A stretch of DNA of 64,000 bases, from assembly GCA_051879315.1 (NCBI GenBank), contig JBJELW010000090.1, positions 61,582 through 125,581 of the forward strand. The letters run 5' to 3'. Shown here in pieces: positions 17,456 through 25,854 of the stretch. The DNA comes from Roseburia_C sp051879315 (GTDB lineage Bacteria > Bacillota > Clostridia > Lachnospirales > Lachnospiraceae). The notes beneath the pieces were generated by a model. That model was not told where the DNA came from. It searched no databases and saw only the letters and a program-made list of their open reading frames with translations. Numbering within the stretch: the first letter of the stretch is position 1; every line of letters begins with the position of its first letter. Both the position numbers and the translations under genes were made by a program.

Positions 17456-18004
17456 TTGATTAACATAATTGTAGCATTTCCAAAAATAGAAAATGCGAAA
17501 AGCATCAAAAACATATTGGTCAGAAGTGGATTTTCCGTGGATGCCGTTGCAACAAATGGAGCGCAGGTATTACAGTATGCCAGCGGTCTGGACGGAGGAA
17601 TACTCATATGCAGTGCCCGGTTCTCAGACATGATGTATACGGAATTATATGAATATCTTCCGCCCACTTTTCAGATGCTTTTGATGGCATCTATGGATGT
17701 GGTTAATGACCGGGCAATTCCCAATCTCATGTGTTTATCCATGCCGTTGAAAGTCAACGAGCTGATTCAGACAGTGGAAACCATGTCCTATACCATGGAC
17801 CGTCTACGTAAGAAACGGCGTATGATGCCCAAGGAACGCACGGAGGAGGAGAAAAAGATCCTTCAGGAAGCCAAGGAGTTGCTCATGGCGCGAAACAGTA
17901 TGACGGAGGAAGAGGCGCATCGCTATATTCAGAAACGAAGCATGGACAACGGTACCGGTCTTACTGAAACGGCGCAGATGATCCTTAGTCTGTTGCATAA
18001 CTAA
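17456..18004 (+). CDS. ANTAR-domain RNA-binding regulator with degenerate receiver
   Basis: 182 residues. The C-terminal about 60 residues (from EEEKKILQEAKELLM to AQMILSLL) match the ANTAR three-helix bundle, with the conserved Ala/Leu and EEEAHRYIQKRSMD pattern; ANTAR proteins bind paired hairpins in mRNA leaders and prevent termination. The N-terminal part looks like a response-regulator receiver, but the place of the phosphoacceptor reads ILICSARFSDM, so it lacks the usual Asp and may sense something other than phosphorylation. Start is TTG with CAGGAGAAAAAG before it. Its position after glnA agrees with known clostridial glnA-ANTAR pairs. Confidence 0.85.
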   Translation: MINIIVAFPKIENAKSIKNILVRSGFSVDAVATNGAQVLQYASGLDGGILICSARFSDMMYTELYEYLPPTFQMLLMASMDVVNDRAIPNLMCLSMPLKVNELIQTVETMSYTMDRLRKKRRMMPKERTEEEKKILQEAKELLMARNSMTEEEAHRYIQKRSMDNGTGLTETAQMILSLLHN

Positions 18005-18014
18005 TAAAAGTGCT

Positions 18015-18042
18015 TTTCATAAAAAACATTTGGTGGTAAGAT
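18015..18042 (+). promoter_or_regulatory. Candidate promoter of dapL
   Basis: TTTCAT (18015-18020), 16 bases, TAAGAT (18037-18042), with an extended -10 TGG. It ends 38 bases before the dapL ATG. Confidence 0.5.
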
Positions 18043-18080
18043 AATTTAAGCGACTATATATAGAAGGAAGAGGATAAGAT

Positions 18081-19295
18081 ATGTTTCAAGTAAATGAAAA
18101 TTTTCAAAAGTTACCGGGAAGTTACTTATTTAGTACCATTGGAAAAAAGGTAAATGCCTACTCAGCAGCAAATCCGGATAAAAAGATTATTCGTCTGGGC
18201 ATCGGTGATGTGACCCAACCTCTGGCACCGGCTATTATCGAAGCCCTGCACAAGGCAGTGGATGAGATGGGACATGCAGAGACGTTCCATGGTTATGCAC
18301 CGGATCTGGGCTACGATTTTTTGCGCAATGCCATAGTAAAGAATGACTATCAGGACAGAGGATGCGATATCCAGGCAGACGAGATTTTTGTTTCCGACGG
18401 AGCAAAGAGTGATTCCGCAGATATTCAGGAATTGTTTGCCGCTGATACAAAGATTGCCGTATGTGATCCGGTTTACCCGGTTTATGTGGATGCCAATGTT
18501 ATGGCAGGAAGAACCGGTACCTATAATCCGGATACCCAGATGTGGAGCAATGTGATTTACATGCCCTGCACGAAGGAGAATAATTTTGTACCGGAGTTTC
18601 CCAAGGAGACACCGGATGTCATCTATCTGTGTCTGCCCAATAACCCCACCGGTACCACCATTACCAGGAGCCAGCTGCAGGAATGGGTGGATTATGCCAA
18701 TAAAGTGGGAGCACTGATTATCTACGATGGTGCGTATGAGGCATATATTTCTGAGGACGATGTGGCACACTCCATTTATGAATGTCAGGGAGCAAGAACC
18801 TGTGCCATTGAGCTGAAGAGCTTTTCCAAGAATGCAGGATTTACCGGAGTCCGTTTGGGATATACTGTAGTGCCGAAGGATTTAAAGAGAGGGGAAGCTT
18901 CCCTGAATGCTATGTGGGCAAGACGTCACGGAACCAAGTTTAATGGAGCGCCATACATTGTACAGCGTGCCGGTGAGGCCGTGTACTCTGAAGCAGGAAA
19001 GGCTCAGCTGAAGGAGCAGGTGGCTTATTATATGAAGAATGCCAGCACCATCAAGCAGGGATTGCAGGATGCAGGCTACACCGTATTTGGTGGTGTGAAC
19101 GCACCTTATATCTGGCTGAAGACCCCGGACCATATGAATTCCTGGGAGTTCTTTGACTACTTACTGGAGAATGCCAACGTGGTTGGTACACCGGGATCCG
19201 GTTTCGGTCCCAGCGGTGAGGGATATTTCCGGCTTACTGCTTTCGGTACCTATGAGAATACCGTGGCAGCATTGGAGCGGATCAAGAGTCTGTAA
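18081..19295 (+). CDS. dapL: LL-diaminopimelate aminotransferase
   Basis: Converts tetrahydrodipicolinate directly to LL-diaminopimelate for lysine and peptidoglycan, bypassing the succinylase/acetylase routes. 404 residues, usual length. Landmarks: LPGSYLFSTIGKKV, RLGIGDVTQPLAP, FVSDGAKSDSADIQ, LPNNPTGT, and the PLP lysine in KSFSKNAGFTGVRLG. The diaminopimelate pathway also feeds dipicolinate for the spores whose SpoVA channel is coded nearby. Confidence 0.97.
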   Translation: MFQVNENFQKLPGSYLFSTIGKKVNAYSAANPDKKIIRLGIGDVTQPLAPAIIEALHKAVDEMGHAETFHGYAPDLGYDFLRNAIVKNDYQDRGCDIQADEIFVSDGAKSDSADIQELFAADTKIAVCDPVYPVYVDANVMAGRTGTYNPDTQMWSNVIYMPCTKENNFVPEFPKETPDVIYLCLPNNPTGTTITRSQLQEWVDYANKVGALIIYDGAYEAYISEDDVAHSIYECQGARTCAIELKSFSKNAGFTGVRLGYTVVPKDLKRGEASLNAMWARRHGTKFNGAPYIVQRAGEAVYSEAGKAQLKEQVAYYMKNASTIKQGLQDAGYTVFGGVNAPYIWLKTPDHMNSWEFFDYLLENANVVGTPGSGFGPSGEGYFRLTAFGTYENTVAALERIKSL

Positions 19296-19359
19296 GTTTC
19301 TGTCAGTCCATTTGCCGAAGGCAGATTTTGCGGGACTGATATTTGGAAAGAGGTAGCAT

Positions 19360-20310
19360 ATGAAGAAGGTATCGCTGGTAGTTCCCTGTTATAATGAGGA
19401 ACAGGTTCTCCCGATCTTTTACCGCGAGATAAAGAAGGTCATGGATTCCCTGACGGATTATCGGTGGGAACTGTGGCTGGTGGATGACGGCTCAAAGGAT
19501 CAGACACTTTCTGTCATAAAGACATTATCCGAAAAGGATCATCAAATCAAATATATTTCCTTCTCCAGAAATTTTGGAAAGGAAGCAGCTATGTATGCGG
19601 GATTGTGCAATGCCAACGGTGATTACGTGGCTGTGATGGATGCGGATCTGCAGGATCCGCCTGCATTGCTGCCGCAGATGCTGGAGCGCCTGCGTGACGA
19701 TTCCTGTGATATTGTGGCGGCCCGGCGGGTGAACCGTGTGGGTGAACCCCGGTTCCGGTCATGGATGGCCCGGCGTTTTTACGGTATCATGCGCAGAATC
19801 TGCCATGTGGAGATTGCAGACGGAGCCAGGGACTACCGCTTGATGAAGCGGGAGGTGGCCGATGCCGTAGTGGCCATGGGTGAGCGCAATCGTTTCTCAA
19901 AGGGGATTTTTGGATGGGTGGGTTTTCGCACCTGCTGGCTGCCTTATGAGAATGTGGTGCGGGCTGCAGGAGAGACAAAGTGGAGCTTTTGGGGATTGGT
20001 GAAATACTCGCTGGAGGGGATCATGAATTTCTCACAGGTTCCGCTTTCTGTTGTTTCCGGCTGCGGTGTGGGAATGACCCTGTTTGCCATGGTGATGCTG
20101 GCATTTGTCATTATCCGGCGGTTGATCTTCGGAGATCCTGTGGCGGGCTGGGCATCCCAGGTTTGTATTATGATCTTTATTGGAGGCATCCAGATCTTTT
20201 GCCTGGGAATCATCGGGCAGTATATTGCAAAAATGTATCTGGAGATGAAACAACGGCCCCACTACATTGTGGCGGAGAGCAATGAAGAGACTGTGGAGAA
20301 AATCCGGTAA
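19360..20310 (+). CDS. GT2 membrane glycosyltransferase (DPM1/GtrB-like)
   Basis: 316 residues. N-terminal GT-A domain opens VVPCYNEEQVLPIFY, then WLVDDGSKDQT and VMDADLQDPP with the metal-binding DxD; DYRLMKREVADA is typical of the DPM1/GtrB group. Two C-terminal membrane helices (about 230-255 and 265-290) anchor it. Such enzymes move a sugar to a polyprenyl phosphate. No neighbouring polysaccharide genes specify the pathway. A gap of 64 bases after dapL contains the nested inverted repeat CAGTCC...TGCC-GAA-GGCA...GGACTG. Confidence 0.88.
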   Translation: MKKVSLVVPCYNEEQVLPIFYREIKKVMDSLTDYRWELWLVDDGSKDQTLSVIKTLSEKDHQIKYISFSRNFGKEAAMYAGLCNANGDYVAVMDADLQDPPALLPQMLERLRDDSCDIVAARRVNRVGEPRFRSWMARRFYGIMRRICHVEIADGARDYRLMKREVADAVVAMGERNRFSKGIFGWVGFRTCWLPYENVVRAAGETKWSFWGLVKYSLEGIMNFSQVPLSVVSGCGVGMTLFAMVMLAFVIIRRLIFGDPVAGWASQVCIMIFIGGIQIFCLGIIGQYIAKMYLEMKQRPHYIVAESNEETVEKIR

Positions 20311-20344
20311 TTGGGAAGTTTGGATTAATGGAACCGGCATTAGG

Positions 20345-20373
20345 GGTGTCACAACGATGACACCTTATGCATT
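20345..20373 (+). terminator. Weak terminator or hairpin before the HAD gene
   Basis: GGTGTCA (20345-20351), CAACGA loop, TGACACC (20358-20364), then TTATGCATTTT. The T-tract is interrupted, so termination would be partial. Confidence 0.4.
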
Positions 20374-20388
20374 TTGTAGGAGTAATAT

Positions 20389-21171
20389 ATGAAACAGGCA
20401 GCAGTATTTTTTGATATAGATGGGACCCTGTGGGATGAGAGGGGATTTATTCCGGAGAGTACAAAAGAGGGAATTCGCAAGCTTCGGGAAAATGGACATC
20501 TGGCTTTTATCTGTACCGGGCGAAGCAGGGCCTTTGTTCGTGGAGAGGGATTGCTGGAATTGGGATTTGACGGTATTGTCTCCGGATGTGGGACCATGAT
20601 CGAATATCAGGACCGGGTGATTCTTTATCAGAAACAGGAGCCGGAATTGATGCACAGAATGGCATGTCTTTTGAGGGAACATAAGATTCCGGTGATTTTT
20701 GAAGGCAGGTATCATCTCTATATGGATGAGGCAGGAAGTCAGGATGCTTATCTGACGCTGGTGCAGCAATTGATGGGAAAGGATTTGCTGTCTGTGGAGG
20801 AGCATCTGGAGGATATGGAGGCCAGCAAGTTTTCTATTTTGTTGGAGGATGACCGTTATCTGCAGGTGTTACCGGAGACCGAACCGTATTTTTCGGCTTT
20901 GAACCACAGTGGGGTGTGTATGGAGTTTGTGCCGAAAGGATTTTCCAAGGCTACCGGAATCCAGAGGACCTGTGAACTGCTGGGCATCGACCATGAAAAT
21001 ACCTATGCCTTTGGGGACAGTGTAAATGATGTGGATATGTTAAAATATGTGGCCCACGGAATCGTCATGGGAAACGGCACGGATGTGGCCAAGGCGGCGG
21101 GAGATTATGTCACCGCTGATCTTCATGAGGATGGAATCTACCGGGGGCTGGAACATTATCAATTGATATGA
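20389..21171 (+). CDS. Cof-type HAD hydrolase
   Basis: 260 residues. Motif I FFDIDGTLWD, motif II CTGRS, motif III Lys within GFSKATGIQRTCELLG, and motif IV FGDSVNDVDMLKYV are all present, so it should be an active phosphatase with a C2-type cap. Substrates in this family are sugar phosphates or cofactors and cannot be deduced. A 125-base gap with a possible AGCCTG/CAGGCT hairpin follows before the groES promoter region. Confidence 0.9.
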   Translation: MKQAAVFFDIDGTLWDERGFIPESTKEGIRKLRENGHLAFICTGRSRAFVRGEGLLELGFDGIVSGCGTMIEYQDRVILYQKQEPELMHRMACLLREHKIPVIFEGRYHLYMDEAGSQDAYLTLVQQLMGKDLLSVEEHLEDMEASKFSILLEDDRYLQVLPETEPYFSALNHSGVCMEFVPKGFSKATGIQRTCELLGIDHENTYAFGDSVNDVDMLKYVAHGIVMGNGTDVAKAAGDYVTADLHEDGIYRGLEHYQLI

Positions 21172-21311
21172 TAGGCTGGATTTAGAGCCTCTTCCCTTAT
21201 ATTCGCAAAACAGCCTGCAAAATGAGCTCATTCATGCAAGCATGATTCGCTCATTATTCAGGCTATGGCTGAACTGTAAATCTAAAAAAAATATAAATTA
21301 GCACTAGGGTG

Positions 21312-21340
21312 TTGACAAAGGAAACACATAGTGCTATTTT
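21312..21340 (+). promoter_or_regulatory. Promoter of groES-groEL
   Basis: TTGACA (21312-21317), 17 bases, TATTTT (21335-21340). It lies just upstream of the CIRCE operator. The promoter is itself bracketed by CIRCE-like half-sites TTAGCACTA (21298-21306) and TAGTGCTA (21329-21336). Confidence 0.85.
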
Positions 21341-21356
21341 ATTTACAGACAAAAGA

Positions 21357-21383
21357 TTAGCACTCCTATTAAGCGAGTGCTAA
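21357..21383 (+). promoter_or_regulatory. CIRCE operator (HrcA binding site)
   Basis: TTAGCACTC-N9-GAGTGCTAA, a perfect match to the CIRCE consensus, located downstream of the promoter and 45 bases before groES. HrcA repression of groESL is established knowledge for this element. Confidence 0.97.
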
Positions 21384-21428
21384 CAATCCAAAAACAGTAC
21401 ATGTGAAGGAAATAAGGAGGTCATATCA

Positions 21429-21713
21429 ATGAAATTAGTACCATTATCAGACAGAGTCGTTTTAAAGCAGCTTGAAGCAGAGGAGACTACCAAGTCCGGA
21501 ATTATCCTGACCAGCTCCGCACAGGAGAAACCCCAGGAGGCAGAGGTTATCGCAGTAGGACCCGGCGGACTGGTAGACGGCAAGGAAGTTACCATGCAGG
21601 TATCTGTAGGCCAGAAGGTTATTTATTCTAAGTATGCCGGAACAGAAGTGAAGTTAGACGGTGAGGAGTACATCATTGTAAAACAGAATGATATTTTGGC
21701 AGTTGTAGAATAG
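21429..21713 (+). CDS. groES: Co-chaperonin GroES
   Basis: 94-residue lid of the GroEL chamber. LVPLSDRVVLKQLEAEETTKSGIIL is typical, with the mobile loop in the TKSGI region, and GQKVIYSKYAGTEVKLDGEEY near the C-terminus. AAGGAGGTC lies before the ATG. Controlled by the CIRCE element upstream and co-transcribed with groEL. Confidence 0.98.
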   Translation: MKLVPLSDRVVLKQLEAEETTKSGIILTSSAQEKPQEAEVIAVGPGGLVDGKEVTMQVSVGQKVIYSKYAGTEVKLDGEEYIIVKQNDILAVVE

Positions 21714-21791
21714 AATCAAGTAGTTGATATCTGGAAAGATACTGAGTAGTCAGACAGAATTTTATATAATAAGGAAAGAGGTAATAGTATT

Positions 21792-23414
21792 ATGGCAAAG
21801 GAAATTAAATATGGAACAGAGGCCAGAGCAGCATTAGGCGCAGGCGTTGACAAATTAGCAAACACAGTTCGTGTAACCATCGGACCGAAGGGTAGAAACG
21901 TAGTTTTGGATAAGTCTTACGGAGCTCCGTTGATCACCAACGATGGTGTTACCATTGCAAAGGAAATTGAGCTGGAGGACGCATTCGAGAACATGGGCGC
22001 TCAGCTGGTAAAAGAGGTTGCCACCAAGACAAACGATGTGGCAGGTGATGGTACCACAACTGCAACCGTTCTGGCACAGGCAATGATTCAGGAAGGTATG
22101 AAGAACCTGGAGGCAGGCGCAAATCCTATCATCTTAAGACGTGGTATGAAGAAGGCTACAGATGCAGCTGTTGAGGCAATTGCAAAGATGTCTGCAAAGG
22201 TAAACAGCAAGGATCAGATCGCTAAGGTGGCTGCTATTTCCGCAGGGGATGAGGAAGTAGGAAACATGGTAGCAGACGCTATGGAGAAGGTTTCCAATGA
22301 CGGTGTTATCACCATCGAGGAGAGCAAGACCATGCAGACCGAGCTGGATTTGGTAGAAGGTATGCAGTTTGACAGAGGATATATTTCCGCATACATGTGC
22401 ACCGATATGGATAAGATGGAAGCAGTTTTGGATAATCCTTACATCCTGATCACAGATAAGAAGATCAGCAACATCCAGGAGATTCTGCCTCTGTTGGAGC
22501 AGGTGGTACAGTCCGGCGCAAGACTTTTGATCATTGCTGAGGATATCGAGGGTGAAGCCCTTACCACATTGATCGTAAACAAGTTGCGTGGAACCTTCAA
22601 CGTGGTTGCTGTTAAGGCTCCGGGTTATGGCGATAGAAGAAAAGAAATGTTAAAAGATATCGCAATCCTTACCGGTGGTCAGGTGATTTCCGAGGAGTTG
22701 GGCTTAGACTTAAAGGATACTACCCTGGATATGTTAGGCCGTGCAAAATCCGTAAAGGTTAAGAAAGAGAACACCATCATCGTGGATGGCGAAGGCGATA
22801 AGGCAGAGATCGATGCAAGAGTAAACCAGATCCGTGCACAGATCGAGGAGACTACTTCTGATTTCGATAAGGAGAAATTGCAGGAGCGTCTGGCAAAACT
22901 GGCTGGCGGTGTAGCAGTAATCCGTGTTGGCGCAGCTACCGAGACTGAGATGAAGGAAGCAAAACTGCGTATGGAGGATGCTTTAAATGCTACCAGAGCA
23001 GCAGTGGAAGAGGGTATCATCGCAGGTGGTGGATCTGCATATATCCATGCATCCAAGGAAGTTGCAAAGCTGGCTGACAGCTTAGAGGGCGACGAGAAGA
23101 CCGGTGCAAAGGTCATCTTAAAGGCATTGGAGGCTCCGTTGTACTACATCGCTGCAAATGCAGGATTGGAAGGTGCAGTCATCATCAATAAGGTAAAAGA
23201 ATCTGAGGCTGGTATTGGTTTCAATGCAGCAACAGAGGAGTATGTGAACATGGTAGAAGCTGGTATTCTGGATCCGGTTAAGGTAACCAGAAGCGCATTG
23301 CAGAATGCCACATCCGTAGCTTCCACCTTACTGACCACAGAGTCTGTTGTGGCAAACATTAAGGAAGAAGCTCCGGCAGCTCCCGCAGGCAACCCCAACA
23401 TGGGTATGATGTAA
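21792..23414 (+). CDS. groEL: Chaperonin GroEL
   Basis: 540 residues, full length. ATPase motifs VTIGPKGRNVVLD, NDVAGDGTTTATVLAQ and the C-terminal NPNMGMM tail are all as expected for an active 14-mer. It follows groES by 78 bases. The stop codon runs almost directly into the hairpin repeat array at 23419. Confidence 0.99.
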   Translation: MAKEIKYGTEARAALGAGVDKLANTVRVTIGPKGRNVVLDKSYGAPLITNDGVTIAKEIELEDAFENMGAQLVKEVATKTNDVAGDGTTTATVLAQAMIQEGMKNLEAGANPIILRRGMKKATDAAVEAIAKMSAKVNSKDQIAKVAAISAGDEEVGNMVADAMEKVSNDGVITIEESKTMQTELDLVEGMQFDRGYISAYMCTDMDKMEAVLDNPYILITDKKISNIQEILPLLEQVVQSGARLLIIAEDIEGEALTTLIVNKLRGTFNVVAVKAPGYGDRRKEMLKDIAILTGGQVISEELGLDLKDTTLDMLGRAKSVKVKKENTIIVDGEGDKAEIDARVNQIRAQIEETTSDFDKEKLQERLAKLAGGVAVIRVGAATETEMKEAKLRMEDALNATRAAVEEGIIAGGGSAYIHASKEVAKLADSLEGDEKTGAKVILKALEAPLYYIAANAGLEGAVIINKVKESEAGIGFNAATEEYVNMVEAGILDPVKVTRSALQNATSVASTLLTTESVVANIKEEAPAAPAGNPNMGMM

Positions 23415-23418
23415 CCTG

Positions 23419-23878
23419 TCCTAAGGAGGGGCCCAGCGAAGCTGGGAGGATTCCTTAGGACCCGGTAAGGAGGGGCCCAACGAAGTTGGGAAGATCCCTT
23501 AGGATTTGCCCCAAGCGCAGCGAAGCGAGCATTGGGGCGGAGGGGCCCANNNNNNNNNNNNNNNNNNNNNNNNNNNNNNNNNNNNNNNNNNNNNNNNNNN
23601 NNNNNNNNNNNNNNNNNNNNNNNNNNNNNNNNNNNNNNNNNNNNNNNNNTCCCTTAGGATTTGCCCCAAGCGCAGCGAAGCGAGCATTGGGGCGGAGGGG
23701 CCCAGCGTTTGCCCTGAGGTGTCGCCTCGAAGAGGCGACGGAGCCCTGAGGGCCGTGGGAGGATTCCTTAGGACCCGGTAAGGAGGGACCCAACGAAGTT
23801 GGGAGGATCCCTTAGGATTTGCCCCAAGCGCAGCGAAGCGAGCATTGGGGCGGAGGGGCCCAACGTATGCCCTGAATA
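23419..23878. repeat. Array of nested GAA-loop hairpin repeats
   Basis: GC-rich units on both sides of the N gap. Hairpins with a GAA triloop are CCCAGC-GAA-GCTGGG (23432-23446), CCCAAC-GAA-GTTGGG (23476-23490 and 23789-23803) and GTCGCCTC-GAA-GAGGCGAC (23721-23739). A GCCCCAA...TTGGGGC stem of 31 bases occurs three times (23508-23538, 23663-23693, 23821-23851). Outer TCCTAAGGA/TCCTTAGGA arms frame the first unit. Frames open across this region are low-complexity and are not genes. No gene is seen between groEL and the Rpn gene. Confidence 0.9.
23550..23649. other. Assembly gap (100 Ns)
   Basis: Exactly 100 undetermined bases inside the repeat array, the usual placeholder for a scaffold join. 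The true length is unknown and the array is probably collapsed. Confidence 0.98.
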
Positions 23879-23880
23879 AC

Positions 23881-23930
23881 AAGGGACGGTTCTTTTGTCA
23901 CAAGAAAATGTGACAAAAGAACCGTCCCTT
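23881..23930 (-). terminator. 22-bp perfect hairpin at the 3' end of Rpn gene 1
   Basis: Arm 23881-23902 (AAGGGACGGTTCTTTTGTCA plus CA) is the exact reverse complement of 23909-23930 with a 6-base loop. It starts 12 bases past the stop of the minus-strand gene. There is no strong T-run, so it may act as a mobile-element end rather than a plain terminator. Confidence 0.75.
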
Positions 23931-23941
23931 ATATTAAAATA

Positions 23942-24904
23942 TTATTTCATCTGTTTTACGATTTCTGTGACATCATATTCTGGGGCATAAGAAGCAGCAA
24001 TGCTGCAGATACGTTTTATCGCATCCAAGTCCTGTTCTAATTCGTCCGCAATGATTTCCGGTGTTTTGTTTTTCTTGAGTTTAAGACAGATTTGCTCAGT
24101 GAGATTAGTTAATTTGCCATCACTAAACCCATCACTAAACCCATCACTGAAACCGTTGTTGAAGCCATCACTGAAGCCATCTTCATAGCCCTCGTCATGT
24201 AGAGTTTTTTTATGTAGTTCTTCATCATATTCAAAGATAGTCATCTTGATTACCTCCGCTTTATTTTCTGATAAAAAGTCTTTTAGAATTCCATTTGCAA
24301 TGCAATGAGCCACTGCGTGTTGTACAGCTTCGCCTAAGGGATAGAGCTGCTGAAAATTTCGTACTTGTTCCACATACTGCATATACTGAAGCAGGGTGGG
24401 GCATCTCGACAACAATTCCTCGTTGTAGCCCGGATTGATATTCAATTGCATCACCCGAAGTTCCAAGGTTGGATTCTCCTCCGGAATCTCAAATGCATCG
24501 GATAGACGTAATTCTTTCTGCTCCGGTTGTGATTCTGTGCCGTTATAAAATACGATAAATCTAGGTGTGGGCAGCTTCAGTAACTTGCGGGAATAGATAT
24601 CCTTTTTAATCATGTATTTCTCATACTGGGCACACACATACATCAAATCCCGCAACGGCATATTGGGATTTACCGTAGACTGATGTTCATATAGCTGCAT
24701 CCGCATATCCAGCAGACACGAAACATCATTTTTCATACTCATATAAATGGCATTTTCCAGCGTGACAATTTCAAGCGCTTCGGGATCGGTATAACCCGTA
24801 TTGTTTAGAGCATTATATAACTCTAATAGGTTTGGCTTGTTGTGAAACAGCATACAAAATACGGTATCCTTGTACCGGGTTGTGACATTAATTACATCAT
24901 TCAT
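23942..24904 (-). CDS. Rpn-type PD-(D/E)XK nuclease/putative transposase, copy 1
   Basis: 320 residues. The N-terminal region TRYKDTVFCMLFHNKPNLLEL and the following EHQSTVNPNMPLRDLMYV are hallmarks of the Rpn (recombination-promoting nuclease) group. Family members act in RecA-independent recombination; activity here is inferred. A DGFSDGF repeat tract (about residues 238-262) precedes a basic C-terminal region. The start is supported by AAAGGAGG on the minus strand. A diverged paralogue lies at 26027-26971 in the same orientation. Confidence 0.85.
   Translation of the reverse strand: MNDVINVTTRYKDTVFCMLFHNKPNLLELYNALNNTGYTDPEALEIVTLENAIYMSMKNDVSCLLDMRMQLYEHQSTVNPNMPLRDLMYVCAQYEKYMIKKDIYSRKLLKLPTPRFIVFYNGTESQPEQKELRLSDAFEIPEENPTLELRVMQLNINPGYNEELLSRCPTLLQYMQYVEQVRNFQQLYPLGEAVQHAVAHCIANGILKDFLSENKAEVIKMTIFEYDEELHKKTLHDEGYEDGFSDGFNNGFSDGFSDGFSDGKLTNLTEQICLKLKKNKTPEIIADELEQDLDAIKRICSIAASYAPEYDVTEIVKQMK
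24117..24185 (-). repeat. 12-bp repeats coding SDGF units in Rpn gene 1
   Basis: Repeated CCATCACTGAAA/CCATCACTAAAC units encode GFSDGF blocks on the minus strand. The paralogue has only two diverged units here (GFTAGFNDGFNDG), so the number differs between copies. Confidence 0.8.
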
Positions 24905-25188
24905 TCAGTGTCCTCCTTTGTGATATAGCAGGAGGCTCTGTATGGTGCCGCCCTGCACATTTTGCAAACACAGCAACCAAGTCGTCGGAACCGCCTGCTT
25001 TTGTAAATGGTGAAAATAAAAGCATCGATGTTCCTGAATATCTGAATAAAAGACAGCATCACATGAGTCAATGCCAAATCGATATAGAAAGAACGTAACC
25101 GATTAGAACAGCTACGAAAAATGCTTTGAATGGATTGTAACATGACAGAATTGGAAATACAAGGACAAAATAGCAGCAATCATCCCTG

Positions 25189-25216
25189 TTTACCGAGATG
25201 CTTGATATGTGATAAT
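25189..25216 (+). promoter_or_regulatory. Candidate promoter of ispF
   Basis: TTTACC (25189-25194), 16 bases, GATAAT (25211-25216), with TGT before the -10 as an extended element. It is about 100 bases upstream of the ispF start. The second duplication unit has lost this part. Confidence 0.45.
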
Positions 25217-25317
25217 ATATGTGAGGAGACTGGCATCCAAACTGTGGAAAACAGATTCAAAAATGGAAAACAAACTATGGCTGACACTTTATGGCAAGAG
25301 AAAGAGAGGATATATGT

Positions 25318-25854
25318 ATGAGAGTAGGAATGGGATATGATGTGCACCGTTTGGTGGAAGGTAGAAAACTGATTATGGGAGGAGTGGAGATTCCACATGA
25401 GATGGGGCTTTTAGGACACTCCGATGCAGATGTGCTGCTGCATGCCATTATGGATGCACTGCTGGGGGCGGCAGCATTGGGAGACATCGGTAAGCATTTC
25501 CCGGATACAGACCCGGCTTATGAAGGGATTTCAAGCATTCGTCTGTTGGAGCATGTGCGGGACCTGCTGGAGGAGAATCATTATGTGATAGAAAATATTG
25601 ATGCCACCATCATTGCACAGAAACCGAAAATGCGTCCCCATATTCCCCAGATGGAGGAGAACATTGCGGCAGCCCTTCATATTCAAAAAGACCAGATCAA
25701 TGTAAAGGCCACCACCGAGGAGGGATTGGGCTTTACAGGTGCTCAGGAGGGCATCAGCGCCCAGGCTATCTGTGCCCTGTCTAATATTTATGAAAGCAGT
25801 GTTTCTGTGGCAGATAGCGGGCTGGGCTGTTGCTCCGGTTGTGGCAGACGTTAA
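25318..25854 (+). CDS. ispF: 2-C-methyl-D-erythritol 2,4-cyclodiphosphate synthase
   Basis: Fifth step of the MEP isoprenoid pathway; forms the cyclic diphosphate. 178 residues from the ATG at 25318, which follows AGAGAGGA; the frame continues upstream without a better site. Zn ligands in GYDVHRL and LLGHSDADVLLHAIMDALLGA are intact, as are HFPDTDP and TTEEGLGFTG. The C-terminus runs about 18 residues beyond typical length and ends in a cysteine-rich CCSGCGRR tail. This is the functional copy; the second one is broken. Confidence 0.96.
   Translation: MRVGMGYDVHRLVEGRKLIMGGVEIPHEMGLLGHSDADVLLHAIMDALLGAAALGDIGKHFPDTDPAYEGISSIRLLEHVRDLLEENHYVIENIDATIIAQKPKMRPHIPQMEENIAAALHIQKDQINVKATTEEGLGFTGAQEGISAQAICALSNIYESSVSVADSGLGCCSGCGRR

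Noticed and set aside
23419..23878. CRISPR array
   Set aside because: The repeated units are themselves palindromes of varying length with no unique spacers of constant size.
23455..23882. Open frames crossing the N gap and repeat array
   Set aside because: They are kept open by GC-rich hairpin repeats and undetermined bases, overlap on both strands and resemble no protein.
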